Below the pieces are notes generated by a model. It saw only the letters and a list, made by a program, of their open reading frames with translations. It was not told the DNA's origin and made no database searches. A stretch of 53,475 bases of DNA from an uncultured Lachnospiraceae bacterium (GTDB taxonomy: Bacteria; Bacillota; Clostridia; Lachnospirales; Lachnospiraceae), in assembly GCA_910587715.1 (NCBI GenBank), contig CAJUMV010000030.1, forward strand, positions 1-53,475. The letters are read 5' to 3'. The position numbers were made by a program, and so were the translations under genes. How positions within the stretch are numbered: position 1 is the stretch's first letter; each line of letters begins with the position of its first letter. Of this stretch, positions 7,268-14,173 are shown one piece after another.

Positions 7268-7810
7268 ATGGAAGAATTTAAGCTGTATAGTGTATCAGAC
7301 GAATATATAGAATATTTGCGGGCTATATTTCCGAATGTATATTCAAACAAGGAAACAACGAGGGTTCATACCCGAAAGTACGTTGGTATAGTGTTACGTT
7401 TGGGAAATTACCATTATTACATACCGATGTCTTCACCAAAAGAATCGAATTACCAAATTGCCAGTGAGAAAAAGGTTATTAAAAAGAGTATTGTCCCAAT
7501 TATACGGATTGTGGTAAAAAATTCAAGGGGACAAAAGGAATTAAAAGGGACTCTGCGAATCAGTCATATGATACCACCATCAGAACTGGAGCTTTATGAT
7601 ATCGAAAATGAGCCAGACAATACATATAAAGATTTGGTGCAGAATGAAATTATATTTATTCGTAAAAACCAGGATAAAATTCTTGCTAATGCAAAATTGT
7701 TATATAAGCAAAAAACAGAAAACGACATATCGGCAGGATATGTGAAAGCGGCATTAGAGTATAAGGCTTTAGAGAAACTATGCGGAGATTTTATGAGTGA
7801 AAAGAAATAA
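7268..7810 (+). CDS. Type III toxin-antitoxin endoribonuclease, ToxN/AbiQ family
   Basis: The product is 180 residues, close to the family's usual 165-180. The family pattern is visible: an N-terminal FKLYSVSDEYIEYLR segment, KYVGIVL, YYIPMSSPK with the S55-S56-x-K58 active-site-like motif, then RISHMIPP and a Lys-rich C-terminal helix. ToxN cleaves mRNAs and its own antitoxin precursor, and in phage-infected cells acts by abortive infection. The ATG at 7268 follows AGAAAGGGA. An overlapping ATG at 7263 is in another frame. Antitoxin RNA, terminator and gene order match known type III loci. Strong AT bias and the flanking 22-bp repeats suggest horizontal gain. I recognise the family but not a specific subtype. 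Confidence 0.82.
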   Translation: MEEFKLYSVSDEYIEYLRAIFPNVYSNKETTRVHTRKYVGIVLRLGNYHYYIPMSSPKESNYQIASEKKVIKKSIVPIIRIVVKNSRGQKELKGTLRISHMIPPSELELYDIENEPDNTYKDLVQNEIIFIRKNQDKILANAKLLYKQKTENDISAGYVKAALEYKALEKLCGDFMSEKK

Positions 7811-7816
7811 GGTTTA

Positions 7817-7838
7817 TCCTGCGGAGTTTTTTGTTTTA
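7817..7838 (+). repeat. Right 22-bp direct repeat bounding the insertion
   Basis: TCCTGCGGAG plus a T-rich run repeats 6134-6155 with one mismatch. It lacks the left arm of the rpsI hairpin, so it looks like a half-terminator left by duplication at an integration site rather than a functional terminator. Confidence 0.75.
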
Positions 7839-7883
7839 TAATGAGGAAGATAGATTTTTTTTGTGTTGAGAGAGGTTTTTAGA

Positions 7884-8717
7884 ATGAGTCATGTAAGTGT
7901 GGCTCCATTTGTGAAATGGGCTGGCGGCAAGCGCCAGTTACTTCCACAGATAAAGGAGAGGATGCCTGAAAGGTATCATGATTATTATGAGCCATTTGTA
8001 GGCGGCGGTGCGGTCGTATTTGACGTGCTGCCTGCCAATGCTCTGATAAATGATAGTAACAGGGCGTTGATAAATACTTATAGGCAGATATGTAATGCAC
8101 CAGAGGGGTTTCTGAAGGCTGTAAAAAACCTGGATGAAGGTATGTGGGAGGATGGTAAGAAATACTATTATTCTCTAAGAGAGCATTACAATGATAAGTT
8201 GATGAAAGCAGAGTATGATGTGGAGCTGGCTGCTTTGTTTGTATTTATCAATAAGCATTGTTTTAACGGTTTATATCGAGTGAACGGCAAAGGATTATTT
8301 AATGTCCCCTATAACGGTAGCCGCCGGTCGTCTGTTGATGAAAGTGTAATTTTGGAAATATCAAAGTACCTTCAGGGTGTAACTATTATTGATGGTGATT
8401 TTGAAAAAGCTTGCAGGGAGGCGAAGGAGGGGGATTTTGTTTTTATCGACAGTCCGTATGCACCGTTGAATCCAACATCTTTTGAATCATATACCAAAGA
8501 GGGATTTGATATAGAAAGTCATAAAAGACTTGCGAAGTTTTATGATGAATTAACAGCTAGAGGATGTTACTGTATGCTCACAAACCATAATACAGAATTG
8601 ATAAATAAACTATATGGTAACAAAGGATACAAGATAGATGTGGTAAGCGTTAAGCGTATGATTAATTCAGATGCATCGAATAGAGTGGGAGAAGAAGTAA
8701 TTATCTGCAATTATTAG
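7884..8717 (+). CDS. Dam-type DNA adenine N6-methyltransferase (D12 class)
   Basis: The product is 277 residues. Motif X is KWAGGKRQLLPQI (11-23), the SAM motif is FVGGGAVVF (38-46), and the catalytic motif is DSPY (189-192) in place of the common DPPY. The middle section (NKHCFNGLYRVN...GLFNVPYN) is typical of Dam/DpnIIA-like enzymes, which usually methylate GATC. No restriction nuclease lies beside it, so it is probably a solitary enzyme with regulatory or protective function. Start: the ATG at 7884 has GAGAGAGG upstream, while a GTG at 7863 would add seven residues. It lies right after the toxin-bearing insertion, 13 bases before a HAM1-like gene. Confidence 0.88.
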   Translation: MSHVSVAPFVKWAGGKRQLLPQIKERMPERYHDYYEPFVGGGAVVFDVLPANALINDSNRALINTYRQICNAPEGFLKAVKNLDEGMWEDGKKYYYSLREHYNDKLMKAEYDVELAALFVFINKHCFNGLYRVNGKGLFNVPYNGSRRSSVDESVILEISKYLQGVTIIDGDFEKACREAKEGDFVFIDSPYAPLNPTSFESYTKEGFDIESHKRLAKFYDELTARGCYCMLTNHNTELINKLYGNKGYKIDVVSVKRMINSDASNRVGEEVIICNY

Positions 8718-8730
8718 AGGGGCCGGGATA

Positions 8731-9357
8731 ATGGAAAAAATACTTTACGGTACGGGTAATCTGGCGAAACTGGAGTCGATGAAGAGCAGATTGGAACCAT
8801 TAGGTATTGCTTTGCTTGGTCTGCAGGATCTCATTGCAGAAGGGAAAAGTATTCCGAAAGTGTCGGAAGATGGGAACACCCCGCTTGAAAATGCGAGGCA
8901 GAAAGCGACGGCGTATTATGAGGCGTTTCGGATACCCGTATTTTCCTGTGATTCGGGGTTGTATTTTGATAATGTTCCTGATGAGATGCAGCCTGGGGTG
9001 CATGTGCGCAATGTCCATGGTAAATGTTTGTCTGACGATGAGATGATAGCATATTATGCGGGATTAGCGCAAAAGTATGGGAATCTGAAAGCAAGATATA
9101 AAAATGCGATTTGTTTTGTGAGGGACGAAGCGCATATTTATGAAGCGATGGAGCCATCTATGGAAAGTGAGCCGTTTCTTTTAATGGACCGACCGCATAG
9201 CGCGATTAGAAAAGCAGGCTTTCCGTTGGACAGTCTGTCTGTTGATATGAAAAGCGGACAGTATTATTATGATTTGCCGTCCGACAGATTGGAGCAGGTT
9301 GCCGTAGAGGATGGATTTTTAGAGTTTTTTCGTAAGGTTCTTGCGCTCAAAAAATAG
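8731..9357 (+). CDS. HAM1/RdgB-like non-canonical purine NTP pyrophosphatase
   Basis: The product is 208 residues. The family pattern is present: a TGN-x-AK start (GTGNLAKLESMK), SEDGNTPLENARQKA and the metal-binding CDSGLYFD in place of the usual DDSGL. RdgB-type enzymes hydrolyse dITP, XTP and similar nucleotides and so keep damaged purines out of DNA. It diverges from the housekeeping form: PGV is followed by HVRNVHG rather than the usual YSAR, and the C-terminal SHR motif is absent. It may therefore be a paralogue with shifted specificity. GGGGCCGGGATA precedes the ATG. The 13-base gap to the methylase suggests one transcript. Confidence 0.75.
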   Translation: MEKILYGTGNLAKLESMKSRLEPLGIALLGLQDLIAEGKSIPKVSEDGNTPLENARQKATAYYEAFRIPVFSCDSGLYFDNVPDEMQPGVHVRNVHGKCLSDDEMIAYYAGLAQKYGNLKARYKNAICFVRDEAHIYEAMEPSMESEPFLLMDRPHSAIRKAGFPLDSLSVDMKSGQYYYDLPSDRLEQVAVEDGFLEFFRKVLALKK

Positions 9358-9367
9358 TTTTTTTTTC

Positions 9368-9395
9368 TTGCTTTTTCTTATTCTTATGCTATAAT
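9368..9395 (+). promoter_or_regulatory. Promoter for tRNA-Ala and tRNA-Val
   Basis: TTGCTT (9368-9373) and TATAAT (9390-9395) are separated by 16 bases, with TGC just before the -10 box giving an extended -10. The first tRNA begins ten bases after the -10 box. Confidence 0.8.
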
Positions 9396-9404
9396 TTTGG
9401 ATAT

Positions 9405-9477
9405 GGGGATATAGCTCAGTTGGGAGAGCGATACGTTCGCAACGTATAGGTCAGGGGTTCGAGTCCCCCTATCTCCA
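9405..9477 (+). tRNA. tRNA-Ala (anticodon CGC)
   Basis: The 73-base cloverleaf has acceptor stem GGGGATA/TATCTCC containing the G3:U70 pair that marks alanine tRNAs. The anticodon stem is ATACG/CGTAT around loop TTCGCAA, so the anticodon is CGC (9438-9440), reading GCG. The T arm has GGTTCGAGTCC. CCA is not encoded. CGC is a minor isoacceptor in Firmicutes. Confidence 0.93.
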
Positions 9478-9481
9478 CTTT

Positions 9482-9555
9482 GGAAGCATAGCTCAGCCGG
9501 GATGAGCGTTCGCCTCACACGCGAGAGGTCATGGGTTCGAGCCCCATTGCTTCCA
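9482..9555 (+). tRNA. tRNA-Val (anticodon CAC)
   Basis: The 74-base cloverleaf has acceptor GGAAGCA/TGCTTCC, D stem GCTC/GAGC and anticodon stem TTCGC/GCGAG around loop CTCACAC. The anticodon is CAC (9516-9518), reading GUG. The T stem is ATGGG/CCCAT. It starts five bases after tRNA-Ala and shares its promoter. CCA is not encoded. Confidence 0.93.
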
Positions 9556-9566
9556 TTACTATTTAT

Positions 9567-9652
9567 GCGCAGACCCGCATAGGGAAGTTTGCTGTTCCAC
9601 AGCATGCGGGTCGCGCGGCGAGTAGGGGCAGATAACTCTTTCCTACTCGATT
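9567..9652 (+). repeat. Dispersed structured repeat, family 2, copy A
   Basis: The 86-base element has two hairpins. Hairpin 1 pairs GACCCGCAT (9572-9580) with ATGCGGGTC (9604-9612), extended by GCGC/GCGC, and has an inner stem TGCTG/CAGCA. Hairpin 2 pairs CGAGTAGG (9619-9626) with CCTACTCG (9642-9649). A second copy lies at 32866-32949. Differences between the copies preserve pairing in both stems. It sits after the tRNAs and before a YitT gene. A separate CGGAATG/CATTCCG stem follows at about 9660-9682. Confidence 0.8.
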
Positions 9653-9706
9653 AAAAAGTCGGAATGACGGTGCCATTCCGGCTTCTTTGTATAGATGGGG
9701 GATACT

Positions 9707-10561
9707 ATGACGAAGCGAAAAAAAGTCATCAAAGAGTATATTCTGATTACAATCGCGGTAATCCTTATGGATATCGGTGTCTATGTCTTTAAGTTCCCGA
9801 ACAACTTTTCCTTCGGCGGGGTATCGGGTCTGGCGGTTGTGGTGACGCACTATACACCTTTTACGGCGTCCCAGATCAACCTCATCATCAATATGATTCT
9901 GCTTGTGTTCGGGTTTCTGTTTCTGGGAAGGAATTTCGGGGTAAAGACTGCATATGTGACAGTGGTGTCATCTTTACTGCTGAATCTGATGGAAGTGCTG
10001 TTCCCTATGAGTGCGCCGCTCACCAATGAGACAACCTTGGAACTTATCTATGCCATAGCGCTTCCGGCTCTGGCTTCGGCGCTTCTCTTTTATGAGAACG
10101 CCTCTGGCGGCGGCACGGACATCATAGCGATGGTGCTGAAGAAATATTCGACCATGGACATATCGGCGGCGCTTATGGCGGTGGACGCCATTATCGTGGT
10201 GGTGGCATGTTTTGCCTTTGACACGAGAACGGGACTTTTTTCCATATGCGGACTGATGGCGAAGTCGCTGGTGATTGATAAAGCCATCGAGCGCATGAAG
10301 CTGAGCAAGTATTTTACAATCATATGCAGCAAACCGGAGCCGATTTGCGACTTTATCATGAAAGATCTGCACCGAAGCGCTACGGTTTACAAGGCGGAGG
10401 GCGCTTACACACACAAAGACAGGGTGGTCATCCTTACGGTTATGGACCCGAAACAGGCGGTGCTTTTAGAGCGGCATATTCAGAGCGTGGATCCGGAGGC
10501 TTTTCTTATGGTGACAAAGAGCAGCGAGATTATGGGAAAGGGATTTAAGAGGTATATCTGA
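9707..10561 (+). CDS. YitT family membrane protein (DUF161 + DUF2179)
   Basis: The product is about 284 residues, with five to six hydrophobic segments in the first ~190 and a soluble C-terminal domain (~200-284) of the DUF2179 type ending in SSEIMGKGFKRY. The glycine-rich FSFGGVSGLAVV and NASGGGTDIIA signatures are characteristic. The molecular role of the family is not established, although some members affect spore germination or stress behaviour. The ATG at 9707 has GGGGGAT before it. An ATG at 9695 would add four residues and has no Shine-Dalgarno site. The MATE gene begins two bases after its stop, so the two are co-transcribed. Confidence 0.88.
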   Translation: MTKRKKVIKEYILITIAVILMDIGVYVFKFPNNFSFGGVSGLAVVVTHYTPFTASQINLIINMILLVFGFLFLGRNFGVKTAYVTVVSSLLLNLMEVLFPMSAPLTNETTLELIYAIALPALASALLFYENASGGGTDIIAMVLKKYSTMDISAALMAVDAIIVVVACFAFDTRTGLFSICGLMAKSLVIDKAIERMKLSKYFTIICSKPEPICDFIMKDLHRSATVYKAEGAYTHKDRVVILTVMDPKQAVLLERHIQSVDPEAFLMVTKSSEIMGKGFKRYI

Positions 10562-10563
10562 AG

Positions 10564-11907
10564 ATGGCGGTACATGTAAAGAATATGACCACGGGAAAGC
10601 CCGGGAAACTGATTCTGGCTTTTTCCCTTTCCCTTGTGGCGGGCAATGTCTTTCAGCAGTTATACACTGTGGTTGATACCATGGTGGTCGGGAAATTTCT
10701 CGGTGTGAGCGCGCTGGCGGCGCTGGGGGCTTCTGACTGGATGAACTGGCTGATGCTGGGCGTGATACAGGGACTGACGCAGGGGTTTGGCATCAGGATG
10801 GCGCAGGAGTTTGGTGCGGGCAGAACAGATGAGTTAAAAAGAAGCGTGGGGAGCGCGGCGGTGCTGTCCATGCTTTCTGCTATTGTGCTGGTGGCGGCAG
10901 GGCAGTTTTTTGCAAGACCTGTGCTGACGCTTTTACAGACGCCGCAGGAGATCATCGGGTATTCGCTTCTCTATCTGCGGATTATGTTTGCGGGCGTGCC
11001 GATCGTGATGGTTTACAATCTGCTGGCGTGTATTCTCCGCTCGCTGGGTGACAGCAGGACGCCGTTAAACGCTATGATTGTTGCTTCCGTGACGAACATT
11101 GTGTTGGATTATCTCTTTGTGCTGGGGTTTGGCTGGGGCATTGCGGGCGCTGCTGCCGCGACTCTGATTGCGCAGGCAGTATCGAGCGTGTTCTGTTTCT
11201 TCCATATTAAAAGGATTACCTTTCTGAAACTTTCGCGGACGGATTTTCATTTACAGAAGGAGCTTTCCGCAAGGCTGTTTATGCTGGGGCTTCCCATGGC
11301 GTTTCAGAATGGAATTATCGCCATCGGCGGCATGATTGTGCAGTTTGTGGTGAACGGGTACGGCGTAATCTTTATTGCGGGATTTACGGCGACGAACAAG
11401 CTCTATGGGCTGTTGGAGATCGCGGGCACCTCTTACGGCTACGCGATGGTCACCTATGTGGGGCAGAATCTGGGAGCGGGCAGATATGACCGTATCAAAA
11501 GCGGGATGCGTGCGGCTATGGGGATTGCTATGGCGACGTCTGCTTTCATTGCGGTGTGTATGCTTGTGTTCGGAAAGTATCTTTTGGGATTGTTTATTTC
11601 CGGAACGCCGGAAGTGGTAGAGCAGACCATGCGGATCGCCTATTTCTATCTGGCGGTTATGAGCGTCTGCCTGCCGATTCTCTATGTGCTGCATGTGACG
11701 CGCTCCGCCCTGCAGGGCATGGGCAATACGATTCTGCCGATGCTGTCCGGCGTGGCGGAGTTTGTGATGCGCACCTTGTCGGTGATTTTTCTGCCCATGC
11801 TTTTGGGTGAGGTCGGCATCTTCTTCGCGGAGATCGCGGCATGGATCGGCGCGGATGTGGTGCTGGTAGGGAGTTGGTTTTCACAGATGAAGAAACTGCA
11901 GGGATGA
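10564..11907 (+). CDS. MATE family efflux transporter
   Basis: The product has 447 residues and twelve predicted membrane segments arranged in two homologous halves. Characteristic patterns include VVDTMVVGKFLG in helix 2, GTSYGYAMVTYVGQNLGAGR at the start of the second half and TRSALQGMGNT. MATE proteins export cationic drugs or metabolites in exchange for Na+ or H+. The natural substrate is unknown here. It follows the YitT gene with a two-base gap. The ATG is preceded by AAGAGGTATATCTGAAG, which serves as the ribosome-binding site inside the preceding gene. Confidence 0.9.
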   Translation: MAVHVKNMTTGKPGKLILAFSLSLVAGNVFQQLYTVVDTMVVGKFLGVSALAALGASDWMNWLMLGVIQGLTQGFGIRMAQEFGAGRTDELKRSVGSAAVLSMLSAIVLVAAGQFFARPVLTLLQTPQEIIGYSLLYLRIMFAGVPIVMVYNLLACILRSLGDSRTPLNAMIVASVTNIVLDYLFVLGFGWGIAGAAAATLIAQAVSSVFCFFHIKRITFLKLSRTDFHLQKELSARLFMLGLPMAFQNGIIAIGGMIVQFVVNGYGVIFIAGFTATNKLYGLLEIAGTSYGYAMVTYVGQNLGAGRYDRIKSGMRAAMGIAMATSAFIAVCMLVFGKYLLGLFISGTPEVVEQTMRIAYFYLAVMSVCLPILYVLHVTRSALQGMGNTILPMLSGVAEFVMRTLSVIFLPMLLGEVGIFFAEIAAWIGADVVLVGSWFSQMKKLQG

Positions 11908-11913
11908 CAAGGC

Positions 11914-12016
11914 AGAGAATGCCCGTATTTTGGGCATTCTCTTACGCGAAACTTAGTACTTCTTGGCGTCCCGTCCTATGGCGGGACGTCTTTAGAAGTA
12001 CTTTTCGCGTTTCTCA
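11914..12016 (-). repeat. Dispersed two-hairpin repeat, family 1, copy 2
   Basis: Read on the minus strand this copy begins TGAGAAACGCGAAAAGTAC, its TGA being the stop codon of the SDR gene. It continues with AGTACTTCT/AGAAGTACT enclosing CGTCCCG/CGGGACG. Its second stem, AGAGAATGCCC/GGGCATTCTCT, has 11 bp. The inner stem is better paired here than in copy 1. It lies between two converging genes and may act as a bidirectional 3'-end structure. Confidence 0.85.
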
Positions 12017-12805
12017 TGTTGTCCAGGCTCCATCTACGGTAATGACCTGCCCGGTCAGATAGGAAGGAGCGTTGACAATAGAGAGCAGCATGTTGGCGAC
12101 TTCTTCTGGTTGACCGAATCGGTCGGCGGGTATTTCCGCCCGTATAGCGGACAGCTCCTCCTCGGAAAAGCAGCGGTTCATGTCCGTGTCGATCACGCCG
12201 CAGGCGATGGCATTGACCTGAATGCCGCTGGGTGCCAGCTCCTTTGCCAGGGCTTTCGTAAAGGCGTTAACGCCGCCCTTGGAAGCCGAGTAAGCAACTT
12301 CCATAGAAGCCCCCACATTTCCCCAGACGGAGGAAATATTGATAATCTGTCCGGCATGGCGTTTTAACATGAGGGGAATGGCGAGACGGCACGTATAGAA
12401 CAGGGCATTTAAATTGATGTTCATAAGGGACTGCCATTCTTCCGCCGTCATTTCGTGGAGCAGCCCGATATGGGAGACGCCGGCGTTGTTGACTAATAGG
12501 GTCAAATCGGTTATCTGTGCAAATACCTTATTTACGGCATGGATGTCTCCCATATCCGCTATCATGGGCGTACATGCGATGTTGTAGGTTTCTGACAGAC
12601 GATATGACAACTCTGTCAGTTCTTTCTCCGAATGGCGGCAGGTGAGATACAGGCGGTAACCCTCCCTGGCGAGCGCCTGTGCGATGGCGCGCCCGATGCC
12701 ACGGGATGCGCCGGTAACGAGGGCAGAGCGGGGGGCAGAATCGGGAGCGGCAGCAGGCATGTTTCCATATGGGGCTGTGATGCTTTGGTTATCTTGTTTT
12801 TTCAT
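12014..12805 (-). CDS. SDR family oxidoreductase (FabG/YmfI-like)
   Basis: This is a classical short-chain dehydrogenase of 263 residues. Visible are the cofactor motif TGASRGIG, the NNAG motif, the catalytic Ser in INISS, YSASK for the Tyr and Lys, and the C-terminal YLTGQVITVDGA. An Arg after the Gly motif region suggests NADPH use. It resembles 3-oxoacyl-ACP reductase (FabG) and its paralogue YmfI (EF-P 5-aminopentanone reductase). The stand-alone position away from fatty-acid genes favours the latter or another carbonyl substrate. The start is uncertain: an ATG 15 codons in would remove a non-conserved N-terminal tail. Its stop codon is shared with a dispersed repeat. Confidence 0.85.
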   Translation of the reverse strand: MKKQDNQSITAPYGNMPAAAPDSAPRSALVTGASRGIGRAIAQALAREGYRLYLTCRHSEKELTELSYRLSETYNIACTPMIADMGDIHAVNKVFAQITDLTLLVNNAGVSHIGLLHEMTAEEWQSLMNINLNALFYTCRLAIPLMLKRHAGQIINISSVWGNVGASMEVAYSASKGGVNAFTKALAKELAPSGIQVNAIACGVIDTDMNRCFSEEELSAIRAEIPADRFGQPEEVANMLLSIVNAPSYLTGQVITVDGAWTT

Positions 12806-13034
12806 TTTCCGTTCTTTATTCCTGCCTTTCCTTATTCATTTTCAAATACATCGTAATAGCTAAGATTTTTTATTTCCCTTATTTCCATGTTTGCGTTAGA
12901 TATTTGCGGGAAAAAGACTTATACTGTAAAGAGTATATTAAAAAAGTATACTACAGATGGCAGGGAATGTCACCCAGATGGGACAGTGTGTCTGGGAAGG
13001 TATTTAGGGACAATAGAAAGGAGAGCGGCATCTT

Positions 13035-13952
13035 ATGTATGACCTTATCATTATCGGCGCGGGTCCGGCAGGTCTGTCGGCGGCGGTTTACGGCAGGCGC
13101 GCGGGGCTTGACCTTATGATAATAGAACAGACGCCCATGGGCGGCGGACAGGTGGTGGACACCTATGAGGTGGACAATTATCTGGGAATGCCCGGTGTCA
13201 ATGGATTTGATCTGGCGCAGAAATTCCGCAGTCACGCGGACGGGCTTGGCGCGATATTTCTAAGCGGCAGGGTGACCGCGGTTCGGAACGAGGGAGATTT
13301 GAAAATTGTGGAAACCGCGGACGGCGCATCCTATGAAGCGCGGACGCTGATTCTGGCGGGCGGTGCGGAACATGCGAAGCTGGGTGTGCCGGGGGAGGCG
13401 GAATTCAGAGGGCAGGGCGTTTCCTACTGCGCGACCTGTGACGGCGCATTCTTTAAGAAAAGAGACGTGGCAGTCGTGGGCGGCGGCGACGTGGCGGTGG
13501 AGGATGCCGTCTATCTTGCAAGGTTCTGCCGCAAGGTGTATCTGATCCACAGGCGGGACAGTCTGCGGGCGGCAAAAAGCCTGCAGGAAAAATTGTTTTC
13601 CTGTGAAAATGTGGAAGTCGTCTGGAACAGCACTTTGACAAGGATTCAGGGAAGCGATTTGGTGGAAAGCATATGCATTCATCCGAAAGACGGGGATGCG
13701 GAACGGGAGCTTGCGGTGGACGGCGTCTTTATTGCGGTGGGAATGCAGCCGAAAACGGAGCTGTACCGCGCCCTCCTGGCATGTGACGAGAGCGGTTATC
13801 TCATTGCCGGAGAGGACTGCGCTACCAGTGTGCCGGGCATTTTTGCAGCGGGGGATATCCGTACAAAGGCGCTTCGCCAGATTGTGACGGCAGTTTCCGA
13901 CGGCGCGTGCGCCGTGGCTTCGGTGGAGAGATATTTAACATCCCACGTGTAA
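13035..13952 (+). CDS. trxB: Thioredoxin reductase-like FAD/NAD(P) oxidoreductase
   Basis: The product has 305 residues. The FAD-binding GAGPAGLSAA lies near residue 8, the redox-active CATC is at C132/C135, the NAD(P) motif is GGGDVAVEDA and the second FAD motif is GIFAAGDI. The HRRD after the dinucleotide fold is the usual NADPH-recognising stretch. The enzyme reduces thioredoxin for disulfide turnover in the cytosol. A ferredoxin-dependent relative is possible, since Clostridia have such variants. AAGGAGAG lies 11 bases before the ATG. No thioredoxin gene is adjacent. Confidence 0.88.
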   Translation: MYDLIIIGAGPAGLSAAVYGRRAGLDLMIIEQTPMGGGQVVDTYEVDNYLGMPGVNGFDLAQKFRSHADGLGAIFLSGRVTAVRNEGDLKIVETADGASYEARTLILAGGAEHAKLGVPGEAEFRGQGVSYCATCDGAFFKKRDVAVVGGGDVAVEDAVYLARFCRKVYLIHRRDSLRAAKSLQEKLFSCENVEVVWNSTLTRIQGSDLVESICIHPKDGDAERELAVDGVFIAVGMQPKTELYRALLACDESGYLIAGEDCATSVPGIFAAGDIRTKALRQIVTAVSDGACAVASVERYLTSHV

Positions 13953-14102
13953 TCATTACGAAAGTATTACGAAGCTGTTTTAGGTAAAATGTGCCATGAT
14001 TTGACATAAGTTTTACACCTCAAATACCGAAAAATCAGGCTTTTTGTGCGAAAAGCACAATAACTTGCGTATGAGTGTGCGTTTTGATGGTAGATGCTGT
14101 GG

Positions 14103-14131
14103 TTGACAAAACGTTTATTCAATGCTATATT
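14103..14131 (+). promoter_or_regulatory. Promoter for the NlpC/P60 gene
   Basis: A perfect TTGACA (14103-14108), a 17-base spacer and TATATT (14126-14131) lie about 40 bases before the start codon. Confidence 0.85.
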
Positions 14132-14173
14132 ATAGCCAGATGTAACAATTCTGTAACAAATGAGGTGTTTTTT

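Noticed and set aside
9384..9605. Open frame on the minus strand across the tRNA genes (reads like a protein ending in typical mis-annotated peptides)
   Set aside because: It is the antisense of two clear tRNA genes and a structured repeat, a well-known source of false protein calls.
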